Assembly (NCBI GenBank): GCA_020725025.1
Contig: DYFV01000041.1
Location: forward strand, 1 to 45,244
Direction of reading: 5' to 3'
From: Azoarcus sp.
GTDB taxonomy: Bacteria; Pseudomonadota; Gammaproteobacteria; Burkholderiales; Rhodocyclaceae
DNA length: 45,244 bases
Made by a program: the position numbers and the translations under genes. Positions 34,805-43,523 of the stretch are shown here, piece by piece (positions within the stretch are counted from its first letter, which is position 1; the number at the start of each line of letters is the position of its first letter). The notes under the pieces are model-generated. The model did no database searches, was not told the DNA's origin, and saw nothing but the letters and a program-made list of their open reading frames with translations.

Positions 34805-35791
34805 ATGCCTGTAACCGACATCCGCTTGTTCGCGCTGGAGGACGCGCGCGAGTTCGGAGAAGCCGTGGCACGCAAGCTCGGCGTCGAGCTAGCGCCGCAC
34901 GAGGAGCGCAACTTCGAGGACGGCGAGCACAAGGCGCGGCCGCTCGTCGGCGTGCGCGGCTGCGACACCTACGTGATCCAGCCGCTCTACGGAGACGGCA
35001 CGCGCTCGGTCAACGACAAGCTGGTGCGCCTGCTGCTCTTCCTCGGGACGCTGGTCGACGCCTCGGCCGCGCGGGTGACCGCGGTCGTGCCCTACCTGTG
35101 CTATGCGCGCAAGGAGCAGCGGACCCAGCCGCGCGATCCCGTGAGCACCCGCCACGTGGCCCGCCTGTTCGAGGCGGTCGGCACCCACCGGGTGGTGGCG
35201 CTCGACGTGCACAATCTCGCCGCCTTCCAGAACGCTTTCCGCTGCGTGACCGAGCACCTCGAAGCCAACCCGCTGTTCGTGCGCCACTTCGCCGAAGGGT
35301 TGCGTGACCGCGAGGTCGTGGTGGTGTCGCCCGACGCCGGCGGCGTGAAGCGGGCGGAGCGGTTCCGCAGGGGACTTGCGCGCGTCCTCGGACGGGAGCC
35401 GTCCCTCGCCTTCCTCGAGAAGCACCGCGCCGGCGGCGTGGTGCGCGGCGGCGCCATCGTGGGGGAGGTGGAAGGCCGTAGCGTCGTCATCATCGACGAC
35501 CTCATCAGCACCGGCACGACCATGGTGCGCGCGGCGCGCGCATGCCGCGAGCGCGGTGCGGTGGAGGTGCACGCCGCGGCGACCCATGGCGTATTCTCGG
35601 CCGACGCGGAGGCCGTCCTCGCCGATCCCGCGCTCGCCCGGGTCGTGGTCACCAACAGCATCCCGCCACGGCGTCTGAGCGCGGCCCTGGCGCAGGCCAA
35701 GCTCGAGGTGCTGGACATTGCTCCGCTCTTCGCCCGGGCGATCGAGGCGATGCATGAAGACCGATCCGTGACTGCGCTCCTGGAAGCCTGA
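34805..35791 (+). CDS. Divergent ribose-phosphate pyrophosphokinase (PRPP synthase)
   Basis: A 328-residue protein with two phosphoribosyltransferase-like halves. The ATP loop [20 protein letters not shown] near 100-118 replaces the usual YxRQDRx form, [12 protein letters not shown] near 140 is the metal-binding region, and [18 protein letters not shown] near 230 is the ribose-5-phosphate loop. It makes PRPP from ribose 5-phosphate and ATP. The altered loop suggests a second paralogue rather than the housekeeping enzyme, which is usually near ispE. GGAGGAAG precedes the start. Confidence 0.87.
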   Translation: MPVTDIRLFALEDAREFGEAVARKLGVELAPHEERNFEDGEHKARPLVGVRGCDTYVIQPLYGDGTRSVNDKLVRLLLFLGTLVDASAARVTAVVPYLCYARKEQRTQPRDPVSTRHVARLFEAVGTHRVVALDVHNLAAFQNAFRCVTEHLEANPLFVRHFAEGLRDREVVVVSPDAGGVKRAERFRRGLARVLGREPSLAFLEKHRAGGVVRGGAIVGEVEGRSVVIIDDLISTGTTMVRAARACRERGAVEVHAAATHGVFSADAEAVLADPALARVVVTNSIPPRRLSAALAQAKLEVLDIAPLFARAIEAMHEDRSVTALLEA

Positions 35792-35795
35792 GCGC

Positions 35796-36842
35796 CTACA
35801 GCCCGCCCAGCGCCCCGGCGTACTCGGCGGCCAGCGCGATGTAGGCCCGGCCGCGAGCCCGCCACTTCGCCGCCTCATCGGCGATGCCGTCGTGGAGATG
35901 CCAGACCGCGAGCTCGGCGCGCAGGCAGCCCCGGTGGGCCTTGTGAAAGGCGACGATTCCCGGGTCGGGCTCGTCACCGCTCGCGGCGGCATAGTGTGCC
36001 AGGATGCGTTCCCCGAGGGCGGCATCGCCCAGCCGCTCGCACTCCAACGCCAGGTAGGCGAGCTCGTCGAACGGATCGAGCAGGCGGAACTCCCGATTGA
36101 ACTCCAGGCAGTCGATGACCACCGGCTCCGGTTCCAGACAGATGTGCTCGGGCCGCAGGTCGCCATGGCCCTCCACCACCCGGCCGCTGCGCACCCGCCG
36201 CTCGAAGCGGTCGCCCTCATCCTGCAGGAAATCGCGCTGTGCGCCGATGATCGCCCCCACCCGCTCGGCCGGCAGGCCGTACTCCGGCCGGATCAACTCG
36301 ACGGCGAGCGCGTCGAGGTCGTGGCGGAGGCGCCGCACGTACTCGCCCGGCCCCCAATGCACCGCGGGCGCCGCGGCGTAGAAGCGCGCGAGCAGCGACG
36401 CCAGGGCCCGGAGCTGCGCGTCCGTGACCGCGCCGCGCGCGATCAGGTGGTCGAGCAGGCCGGTCTCGGGCAGCCGGCGCATCTTTACCAGCCAGTCCGT
36501 CGTCGGCCCGTCGCCGGCCAGGGCAAGGGCGCCGCCCGGCTCGCAGGTGAGCGCCACGGTGCCGAGGTAGATCCCGGGCGCGAGCCGGCGGTTGAGCCGG
36601 ACCTCCTCCTCGCAGTCGATGCGGCGCGCCTCGATGCTGCCGAAGTCCAGGTAAGGCAATCGGACCGGCTTCTTCAGCTTGTAGGCCATGCCGTCCGCGA
36701 GAAACACCCACGACATGTGCGTCTCGACAGCACGCACCGCCGTCGCCCCCTCCGGATACGCCGCCGGCTGCCTCAGGAACGCGAGCTTGCGCTCCAGGGA
36801 GATTTCCGTCGATTGCCCGTTCTCGTTCGTGCCCATGGACAT
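35796..36842 (-). CDS. Aminoglycoside phosphotransferase-like kinase (COG2187-like)
   Basis: A 348-residue protein with a kinase-like fold. The N-terminal lobe shows VFLADGMAYKLKKPVRLPYLDF with a lysine that should bind ATP, and the catalytic loop reads VEGHGDLRPEHICLE, followed by VVIDCLEFNREFRLLDPFDELAYL. This matches the COG2187 proteins, but the P-loop half (COG0645) often fused to them is absent. The catalytic asparagine of HGDLxxxN is replaced by histidine in this loop. The substrate is unknown. It is convergent with the PRPP synthase gene, with 4 bases between stops. Confidence 0.8.
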   Translation of the reverse strand: MSMGTNENGQSTEISLERKLAFLRQPAAYPEGATAVRAVETHMSWVFLADGMAYKLKKPVRLPYLDFGSIEARRIDCEEEVRLNRRLAPGIYLGTVALTCEPGGALALAGDGPTTDWLVKMRRLPETGLLDHLIARGAVTDAQLRALASLLARFYAAAPAVHWGPGEYVRRLRHDLDALAVELIRPEYGLPAERVGAIIGAQRDFLQDEGDRFERRVRSGRVVEGHGDLRPEHICLEPEPVVIDCLEFNREFRLLDPFDELAYLALECERLGDAALGERILAHYAAASGDEPDPGIVAFHKAHRGCLRAELAVWHLHDGIADEAAKWRARGRAYIALAAEYAGALGGL

Positions 36843-36993
36843 CCGCCTTTGGCGGCCACCTGCATGAAATGATATGCGATGGCCGCGAGGGGTTCCTGAC
36901 CGTGGTCAACGCGCGCCGTATGCCGTTCTGCTAGAAAGGAAGCGACGGGTAAGACCGCCGAGCCTCGTTCGAGAACCGTAAGGAGAGGCCATC

Positions 36994-37494
36994 ATGTCCC
37001 ACAACGCGAAAGCGACATCGTTCCATCCGGTCAGGCACGACCGGTTGATCCAGGAACACCGTCACGATCCCTATGCGTCCCGCGGCAAACCGGCCGAGCC
37101 GGCCGTCTGCCCCGATTGCGGCGCGGTCTTCCACGACGGCCGCTGGCGCTGGGGCACCGCGCCGGCGGGCGCCAGCGCGCAGCTGTGTCCCGCCTGCCGG
37201 CGGGTACGCGACGAGTATCCGGCGGGCGTAGTGCTCGTCGGTGGCGATTTCAGTGCCGCCGAGCGCGACGAGACGCTCCGCCTCGTCGAGCACGAGGCGA
37301 CGGCGGAGAGCGCCGAGCACCCGCTCGAGCGCCTCATGAAGATCGAGGACGAAGACGGCAGCCTGGTGATCACCACGACCAGCGTCCACCTCGCCCGACG
37401 TATCGGCGAAGCGCTGCAGCGCGCGCACCGGGGCCGTCTTGACCTGCGCTACAGCGAGGGAGAGCGCTTCGTGCGCGTGTACTACTGGCACTGA
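36994..37494 (+). CDS. BCAM0308-like zinc-ribbon protein
   Basis: A 166-residue protein with two cysteine pairs, CPDC and CPAC, about 30 residues apart, forming a probable zinc ribbon (VCPDCGAVFHDGRWRWG through QLCPACRRVRDEYPAG). The C-terminal half (ITTTSVHLARRIGEALQRAHRGRLDLRYSEGERFVRVYYW) looks like a separate ferredoxin-like domain. I place it with the BCAM0308 family, whose function is unknown. AGGAGAG lies seven bases from the ATG. Its neighbours are stress genes. Confidence 0.72.
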   Translation: MSHNAKATSFHPVRHDRLIQEHRHDPYASRGKPAEPAVCPDCGAVFHDGRWRWGTAPAGASAQLCPACRRVRDEYPAGVVLVGGDFSAAERDETLRLVEHEATAESAEHPLERLMKIEDEDGSLVITTTSVHLARRIGEALQRAHRGRLDLRYSEGERFVRVYYWH

Positions 37495-37588
37495 CCGGCA
37501 CCGATCCCAGGCTCGGGCTGACGCAGCGCAGGCCGCGAACGAACGATGCCTATGGCATACTCCCGTACCGGATTCGGGAGGAATCGCC

Positions 37589-37813
37589 ATGCATGCCCTG
37601 ATCGCCCTCGCGCTCGTCCTGGCGCTCCCCTCGCCGGCCGACGCCGCCGAGCTCGACCCTGCCGCCTGCGCCAAGCTCAGGACGCGGCTTCACACCATCG
37701 ACGCCCGCGCCCGGCAGCGCTCCACGCCTTCTCTCTCCGAGCAGCGCCGCGAGGTGAAAAAGCGGCTCTACGCGCTGCGCTGCTCGCAGATCCGAAAGGC
37801 CGGCGATCCCTGA
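37589..37813 (+). CDS. Small exported protein with two cysteines
   Basis: A 74-residue protein not assigned to a family. A signal peptide (MHALIALALVLALPSPADAA) is followed by a short helical mature part, about 54 residues, with cysteines near residues 27 and 66 (AACAKL and LRCSQI) that could form a disulfide. GGGAGGA lies seven bases before the ATG. It may be related to the downstream stress genes only by position. Confidence 0.65.
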   Translation: MHALIALALVLALPSPADAAELDPAACAKLRTRLHTIDARARQRSTPSLSEQRREVKKRLYALRCSQIRKAGDP

Positions 37814-37828
37814 CGTCCGGACGCCTTC

Positions 37829-38512
37829 TCACACGCGCATGGGAGGCTCGCTTTCCTCCAGCTGGGAGAAACGGACCGGCAGGATCTCCCGAGTGGCCAC
37901 CATGCCGCGCTCGTCCTTGAGCACCAGCAGCAGCTTCTGGCTCTCCGGAAGCCCGGCCGGGATCACCATGCGCCCGCCGGGCCGCAACTGCTGGATCAGC
38001 GCCGGTGGAATCAGATCGGGTGCGGCGGTGACGATGATCTTGTCGAAGGGTGCGTGTGCGGGCCAGCCCTGGCAGCCATTTCCGATCCGCACCTCGACGT
38101 TGGTGCAGCCGGCACTTCCGAGCCGCCCCACCGCCTGCGTGCCGAGTTCTTCGATGAGCTCCATGGTGTAGACCTGTCCCGCCAGCAGCGACAGGATCGC
38201 CGCCTGGTAGCCGAGCCCGGTCCCCACCTCCAGGATGGTGTCGGCCTCGTCGATCTCCAGCAGGTCGGTCATGAGCGCCACGATGAACGGCTGCGAGATC
38301 GTCTTCTCGTAGCCGATGGGCAAGGGACGGTTGAGATACGCGAACGGCTGCAGCTCGATCGGAACGAAGGCGTGGCGCGGCACGCGTCCCATGGCGTCCA
38401 TCACTCGCGGGCTGAAGTGCTCGATGCCGGTTGCGGCCAGCACCAGCGCCGCCTCGGCGGCGATCTCCTCCAGCATCTCGTCCCGCATTGCGGAATAATT
38501 GTCTTCGTCCAT
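37829..38512 (-). CDS. pcm: Protein-L-isoaspartate O-methyltransferase
   Basis: A 227-residue SAM-dependent methyltransferase. The family start VPRHAFVP, the substrate region PLPIGYEKTISQPFIVALMTDLL, the SAM loop ILEVGTGLGYQAAILSLLAG and the FDKIIVTAAPDLIPPALIQQL region are all present. It repairs isoaspartyl residues in aged proteins. AGGAGA lies nine bases upstream of the ATG. It is on the minus strand, with a decayed Rieske gene just upstream and the small exported protein gene convergent to it. Confidence 0.94.
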   Translation of the reverse strand: MDEDNYSAMRDEMLEEIAAEAALVLAATGIEHFSPRVMDAMGRVPRHAFVPIELQPFAYLNRPLPIGYEKTISQPFIVALMTDLLEIDEADTILEVGTGLGYQAAILSLLAGQVYTMELIEELGTQAVGRLGSAGCTNVEVRIGNGCQGWPAHAPFDKIIVTAAPDLIPPALIQQLRPGGRMVIPAGLPESQKLLLVLKDERGMVATREILPVRFSQLEESEPPMRV

Positions 38513-38822
38513 CGCGTCCAGTCTCCTGTCGTGGCGTCGGGCGGGAGCCGTCGGCGCGGCGGGTTGCGTCCACCTGCACCGTGCCCCGCTCCGGGTCGGT
38601 CGCCTCCGGCTGCCGGCGGGCGGCCCGAGCGCGGCCCCGTTTGGCGAGCGAAAAACGTGCCCCGTGCCCCGGGCAGATCACTTCCTCGCCCTCGACCGCG
38701 TCCCACGACGGGTTCTCGGCCTCGTGGCTGTAGAGATCCTCGACGGCAAAGTGGCGCCGGCCACCCTGGATACCGCCATCCGGTGCCCGCGCCTCCAGCG
38801 AACGAAGCGAGGAATCCGTCAT
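38513..38822 (-). pseudogene. Decayed Rieske-type ferredoxin gene
   Basis: A good start (AGGTGA then ATG at 38822) opens a frame with FAVEDLYSHEAE followed by VEGEEVICPGHGARFSLA, which matches the cluster-binding region of a Rieske [2Fe-2S] protein. The first ligand cysteine, expected in LCSH, is a tyrosine (TAC at 38730-38732), while the second pair CPGH is intact. After SLA the family-like reading NGAALGPPA is in another frame, from one extra A near 38640, and QPEATDPERGTVQVD returns to the first frame. No stop in frame ends the gene before pcm. So it has about three lesions. Divergent function or assembly error are alternatives. Confidence 0.55.
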
Positions 38823-39042
38823 AGTCACCTTGCTTGGGCGCGCTTGGCGGTGCGCCGTCTTCACCGCCGTTTGGTACCATGGCAGTGCTGTTTGTTCCTT
38901 CGATCGTCGGCCACCTCGGGGGGCGGCCGCGGGATCGAGCGCGCGCCGTCGAGGCGAAACCGGCAGGCGCCGGCGCGGCGCCGTCAGCCGCTTCCAACGA
39001 GAACCGTGCAGCGCATGCACGGCACAGGAGAACCCGGATCTC

Positions 39043-41466
39043 ATGTCCGAACTGCGACCTCTCGAGCCGCACGCGCTCTGCGCTCGGTGCGACCCGGCAA
39101 GCCTCGGGTTCCAAACCACCGAGGAGCTGCCCGACACCGACGAGGTCTTCGGCCAGGCCCGTGCGGTCGATGCCGTGCGGTTCGGCATCGAGATGGATGC
39201 GCCCGGCTACCATCTCTTCGTCCTGGGCGATCCGGGCAGCAACCGGCACGGCATCGTGCGACGGCTCGTGCAGTCGCATGCCGCATCCCTGCCGGCGCCG
39301 AACGACTGGTGCTACGTCAACAACTTCGACGAGCCGAACCAGCCGCGTTCGCTGAAGCTGCCGCCCGGGCGAGGGGTGGAGCTGCGCGCCGACATGCAGC
39401 AATTCGTCTCGGAGCTCGGAACCGCCATTTCGGGCGGCTTCGAGAGCGACGAGTACCGTACGCGCATCGAAGCGATCCAGGAGGAGTTCAAGCAGCGCGA
39501 GGATCACGCGCTGGGCGAGCTCGGCGACGAGGCCTCGACCCAGAACATCGCCTTGCTGCGCACGCCGCAGGGCTTTGCTTTCGTTCCGGTGAAGGGGGAC
39601 GAGACCGTGGATCCGGAGGCCTTCGCCAGCCTGCCGGAGGACGAGCGCAAGCGCATCGGCGCGCTCGTCGAAGCTTTCCGCGAGCGCCTGCACAAGCTGC
39701 TGCACCAGTTTCCGCGCTGGCGGCGGGAAATGCATGCGCGGGTGCGCGACCTGAGCCGGGAGACCATGCAGCTCGCCGTTGGCCATCTCATCGAGGAGCT
39801 CAAGCAGCGGTATTGCGACCTGCCGGTGGTGCTCGGCTTTCTCGACGACGTGCTGCGCGATGTGGTGGAGGTGGGCGACGCGCTGCGCGAGCAGGCCTCC
39901 AAGGGCGAGCCGCTCAACCCGGAAGGCGGCATCTCGCCGCAGCGCTACCAGGTGAATCTGCTCGTCGGCCATACCTCGAACGCGATCGCGCCCATCGTCT
40001 TCGAGGATCATCCGACCTATCCGAACCTCGTCGGCCGCGTGGATCACCTCGCCCACATGGGCACCCTGGTGACCAACTTCACCCTCGTCAAGGCCGGCGC
40101 GCTGCACCGGGCCAACGGCGGCTACCTGCTGCTCGACGTGATCAAGGTGCTCACCCAGCCGTACGCCTGGGAGGGACTGAAGCGCGCGCTCAAGTCGGGC
40201 GAGATCCGCGTCGAGTCGCTGGCGGAGGTACTGGGCTGGCAGGCCAGCCTGCCCCTCGAGCCGGAACCGATTCCGCTTTCGGTGAAGGTCGTGCTCTTCG
40301 GCGAGCGCATGCACTACTACCTGTTGCGCTCGCACGACCCGGAGTTCGAGGAGCTCTTCAAGATCGCTGCCGATTTCGAGGCCGAGGTCGAGCGCAGTGC
40401 GGAGAACGTGCACAGCTATGCCAGGATGATCGCCGGGCTGGTGCACGCGCAGGGTTTGCGCCCCCTGCGGCGCGAAGCCGTGGCACGGCTGGTGGAGCAC
40501 GGTGCGCGCCTGGCCGGCGATGCGGGCAAGCTGTCGACCCGCACCCGCGACGTCGCGGACCTGCTGCGCGAGAGCGACCATGTCGCGGCCAGGGCGGGGC
40601 GTACCGAGGTGCTGCGGGAGGACGTGGAAGCGGCGCTGGCGGCACGGGTACGCCGTGCCGATCGTCTGCGCGACTCGGTTCACGACGCGGTGCTCCGCGA
40701 CACGGTGCTGATCTCCACCAGCGGCACCCACGTCGGCCAGATCAACGGATTGGCCGTCATCGATCTGGGCGACTTCCGTTTCGCCCGTCCCACCCGCATC
40801 ACCGCCACCGCCCGCCTCGGGGAGGGCGACGTGATCGACATCGAGCGCAAGGCGGAGCTCGGCGGCGCGCTGCACTCCAAGGGGGTCATGATCCTGTCGG
40901 CCTTCCTCGCCTCCCGCTACTCCCGGGACATTCCCCTGTCGCTTTCCGCGAGCCTCGTATTCGAGCAGTCCTACGGCCCCGTGGAAGGCGACAGCGCCTC
41001 CCTCGCCGAGCTCTGCGCCCTGCTTTCGGCGCTTGCCGACGCGCCGATCCTGCAGTCGCTCGCCGTGACCGGCTCGGTGAATCAGCACGGCAAGGTCCAG
41101 GCCATCGGCGCGGTGAACGAGAAGATCGAGGGCTTCTTCGACATCTGCGCCGCCCGCGGCCTGACCGGCGAGCAAGGGGTGATCGTGCCGAAGAGCAACG
41201 TGAAGCATCTCATGCTGCGCGACGACGTGGTCGCGGCCGTGGAGCGCGGTCTTTTCCGGATCCATGCGGTCGAAGCGGTAGACGAAGCCATCGAGCTGCT
41301 CACCGGGCTGCGCGCCCGATTGGTGAGCGAGCGCGTCACCGGGCGGCTGGAAAAGCTCTCGGCCATGCGCCGCGACTTCGCCGGCCGGCCGCGCACCCGG
41401 GCGCGGGGCAACGGCGCCGCGAACCAGGCCGCGGTGGCGGCCAAACCGGCGAAGCGCGACGTCTAG
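39043..41466 (+). CDS. Lon-family AAA protease (LonB-like, AAA_32 type)
   Basis: An 807-residue protein with an ATPase part and a C-terminal Lon protease domain. The P-loop position reads FVLGDPGSNRHGIVRRL near residue 65, lacking the usual GKT, as in many AAA_32 proteins. A coiled helical insertion covers about residues 130-260, then VNLLVGHTSNAIAPIVFEDHPTYPNLVGRVDH and GGYLLLDVIKVL resemble the second ATPase segment. The protease domain from about 580 has the serine in VEGDSASLAELCALL near residue 652 and the lysine in IGAVNEKIEGFFD near 693. It should degrade damaged or regulatory proteins. GGAG lies 11 bases before the ATG; earlier starts run through non-coding DNA. Confidence 0.88.
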   Translation: MSELRPLEPHALCARCDPASLGFQTTEELPDTDEVFGQARAVDAVRFGIEMDAPGYHLFVLGDPGSNRHGIVRRLVQSHAASLPAPNDWCYVNNFDEPNQPRSLKLPPGRGVELRADMQQFVSELGTAISGGFESDEYRTRIEAIQEEFKQREDHALGELGDEASTQNIALLRTPQGFAFVPVKGDETVDPEAFASLPEDERKRIGALVEAFRERLHKLLHQFPRWRREMHARVRDLSRETMQLAVGHLIEELKQRYCDLPVVLGFLDDVLRDVVEVGDALREQASKGEPLNPEGGISPQRYQVNLLVGHTSNAIAPIVFEDHPTYPNLVGRVDHLAHMGTLVTNFTLVKAGALHRANGGYLLLDVIKVLTQPYAWEGLKRALKSGEIRVESLAEVLGWQASLPLEPEPIPLSVKVVLFGERMHYYLLRSHDPEFEELFKIAADFEAEVERSAENVHSYARMIAGLVHAQGLRPLRREAVARLVEHGARLAGDAGKLSTRTRDVADLLRESDHVAARAGRTEVLREDVEAALAARVRRADRLRDSVHDAVLRDTVLISTSGTHVGQINGLAVIDLGDFRFARPTRITATARLGEGDVIDIERKAELGGALHSKGVMILSAFLASRYSRDIPLSLSASLVFEQSYGPVEGDSASLAELCALLSALADAPILQSLAVTGSVNQHGKVQAIGAVNEKIEGFFDICAARGLTGEQGVIVPKSNVKHLMLRDDVVAAVERGLFRIHAVEAVDEAIELLTGLRARLVSERVTGRLEKLSAMRRDFAGRPRTRARGNGAANQAAVAAKPAKRDV

Positions 41467-41480
41467 ACTGAATCAGGGGA

Positions 41481-41497
41481 GGCTGCCGGAGGCAGCC
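41481..41497. terminator. Hairpin between the Lon-like and nicotinamidase genes
   Basis: GGCTGCC-GGA-GGCAGCC is a perfect 7-bp stem with a three-base loop, 14 bases after the Lon-like stop. It lacks a T-run, so termination would be weak, and it may instead control read-through or mask the start region of the next gene. Confidence 0.35.
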
Positions 41498-41529
41498 CGG
41501 TGGCCCCCAATCCTTGCGGGAGCCCGAAG

Positions 41530-42129
41530 ATGCAGGACACGACTCGACCCATCGAGCTGAAACCCGGCGACGCGTTGCTCGTCGTCGATGTCCAGGTCGA
41601 TTTCCTTCCCGGTGGCCGCCTCGCCGTGCCGCACGGCGACGAGGTGGTGCCGGTGATCAACACCCTCGTCGATGCCTTCACCCGCCGCGGCCTGCCGGTG
41701 TTCGCCACCCGGGACTGGCATCCGCCCGGCCATTGTTCCTTCCGCGAGCAAGGCGGCCCCTGGCCGCCCCACTGCATCGCCGAATCGCCCGGCGCCGCCT
41801 TCGCGCCGGGGCTCCGGTTGCCGGAGACGGCGGGCATCATATCCAAGGCGACCAGCGTGGAGCGGGATGCCTATTCAGGCTTCGGCGGCACCGACCTGGC
41901 CGACCGGCTGCGCGCCGCCGGCGCGCGCCGGCTCTTCGTGGGCGGCCTGGCCACGGACTACTGCGTGCTCAACACGGTGAAGGACGCGCTGCACGAGGGC
42001 TTCGAAGTCATGCTCGTGACCGACGCGATCCGCGCGGTGGACGTCGAGCCCGGCGACGGGGAACGGGCGGTCGCCGAGATGGAGCAACTCGGCGCCCTGC
42101 CCGTCCTTGCCGCGCGCGTAAGGGGATGA
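41530..42129 (+). CDS. pncA: Nicotinamidase
   Basis: A 199-residue isochorismatase-fold amidase converting nicotinamide to nicotinate. Catalytic aspartate in VVDVQVDFLPGG near residue 20, metal motif DWHPPGH near 62-68, catalytic lysine in IISKATS near 105 and nucleophile cysteine in ATDYCVLNTV near 150 are all present. I chose ATG at 41530, which follows GGGAG; GTG at 41500 is an alternative with GGAGG before it. The stop overlaps the ATG of an alternative start for the next gene, so this and the nicotinate phosphoribosyltransferase gene form a salvage pair. Confidence 0.93.
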   Translation: MQDTTRPIELKPGDALLVVDVQVDFLPGGRLAVPHGDEVVPVINTLVDAFTRRGLPVFATRDWHPPGHCSFREQGGPWPPHCIAESPGAAFAPGLRLPETAGIISKATSVERDAYSGFGGTDLADRLRAAGARRLFVGGLATDYCVLNTVKDALHEGFEVMLVTDAIRAVDVEPGDGERAVAEMEQLGALPVLAARVRG

Positions 42130-42134
42130 AGAGC

Positions 42135-43523
42135 ATGGCCCAGGCAGCCGGCGTCCGTGACGGAGCGCTCCTCACGGACCTGTATCAGCTCACCATGCTG
42201 CAGGCCTACTGGGCGAGGGGCATGCACGAGACGGCGGTCTTCGAGTTCTTCGTGCGCGCATTGCCTCCCGGGCGCAGCTTCCTCGTCGCGGCCGGTCTCG
42301 AGCAGGTGCTCGACTACCTGGAGAGCCTGCGCTTCTCCGACGAGGAGCTCGCCTGGCTCGCCGGATGCGGGCGCTTCGACCGCACGTTCGTGGATTGGCT
42401 GGCGACGCTGCGCTTCACCGGCGAGGTCGATGCGATGGACGAGGGCACGCCGTTCTTCGCCGACGAGCCCATCCTGCGCGTGGTGGCGCCGCTGCCTCAG
42501 GCGCAGCTGGTGGAGACCCGGATCATCAACCTCCTCCAGTTCCAGACGCTGGTGGCCTCCAAGGCGGCGCGCTGCGTGCTCGCCGCGCCGGGCAAGTTGC
42601 TGGTCGACTTCGGGCTGCGCCGCGCCCACGGCGCCGAGGCCGGCCTGCTGTCGGCGCGCGCCAGCTACCTCGCGGGTTTCGGCGGCACCGCCACGGTGCT
42701 GGCCGGGATGAAGTGGGACATTCCCCTCTTCGGGACCATGGCCCATTCCTTCATCCAGGCGCACGACGACGAGGTGGACGCCTTCGAGCATTTCGCGCGC
42801 ACCCACCCGCGGGCGAACACCATGCTCATCGACACCTACGACACGGAAGCCGCCGCACAGGCCCTGGTGCCCCTGGCCACCCGGCTGAAACGGGAGGGCA
42901 TCGCCATCCAGGCGGTGCGCCTGGACAGCGGCGACCTCGCGGAGCATGCGCGCCGGGTGCGGGCCATCCTGGACGCGGGCGACCTCGCTTCGGTGAAGAT
43001 CTTCGCCAGCGGCAACCTGGACGAATACGCACTGCGCGCCCTCATCGCCGCCGGCGCTCCGATCGACGGGTTCGGCGTGGGCACCCGCATGAACACCTCG
43101 GCCGACCGCCCCTACCTCGACTGCGCGTACAAACTGCAGGAGTACGCCGGCGAGCCGCGGCGCAAGCGCTCCGAAGGCAAGGCGACCTGGCCGGGGCGCA
43201 AGCAGGTCTATCGCCGGCGCGACATGGCAGGGCGTTTCGCCGGCGACGTGCTCACCAACATGGACGCGCCCGCCGAGGGCGAGCCGCTGCTGCACCCGGT
43301 GATGCGGGTGGGCCGACGTCTCGCACCCTCCCCTGCCCTGACCGCCGTGCGCGAGCGCGCGTCGGCACAGCTCGCCGCGCTTCCCGAGCGGCTGCAGGCC
43401 CTGGAGGCGCCCGCCCCCTATCCGGTGGACGTGGCGGAGTCGCTCCTTGCGCTGGCGCGCGCGGTCGACGCCCGCGAAGCGGTTCGCCGCGTTCATGCAG
43501 ATTCAAGGAGACCCGAACCATGA
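42135..43523 (+). CDS. pncB: Nicotinate phosphoribosyltransferase
   Basis: A 462-residue enzyme joining nicotinate and PRPP, with ATP hydrolysis, to give nicotinate mononucleotide. It starts ALLTDLYQLTMLQAYWARGMHETAVFEFFVR, the family opening, and has the phosphorylated-histidine region LFGTMAHSFIQAHDDEVDAF near 195 and VRLDSGDLAEHARRVRAILD and GVGTRMNTS near 270-325. It follows pncA without a gap, and the PRPP synthase at 34805-35791 could supply PRPP. An ATG three codons earlier (42126) overlaps the pncA stop and is also possible; AGGGG is nearer the chosen start. Confidence 0.93.
   Translation: MAQAAGVRDGALLTDLYQLTMLQAYWARGMHETAVFEFFVRALPPGRSFLVAAGLEQVLDYLESLRFSDEELAWLAGCGRFDRTFVDWLATLRFTGEVDAMDEGTPFFADEPILRVVAPLPQAQLVETRIINLLQFQTLVASKAARCVLAAPGKLLVDFGLRRAHGAEAGLLSARASYLAGFGGTATVLAGMKWDIPLFGTMAHSFIQAHDDEVDAFEHFARTHPRANTMLIDTYDTEAAAQALVPLATRLKREGIAIQAVRLDSGDLAEHARRVRAILDAGDLASVKIFASGNLDEYALRALIAAGAPIDGFGVGTRMNTSADRPYLDCAYKLQEYAGEPRRKRSEGKATWPGRKQVYRRRDMAGRFAGDVLTNMDAPAEGEPLLHPVMRVGRRLAPSPALTAVRERASAQLAALPERLQALEAPAPYPVDVAESLLALARAVDAREAVRRVHADSRRPEP

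Noticed and set aside
38401..41265. 954-codon minus-strand frame over the Lon-like gene
   Set aside because: Shadow frame; the Lon-like protein on the plus strand has clear motifs.
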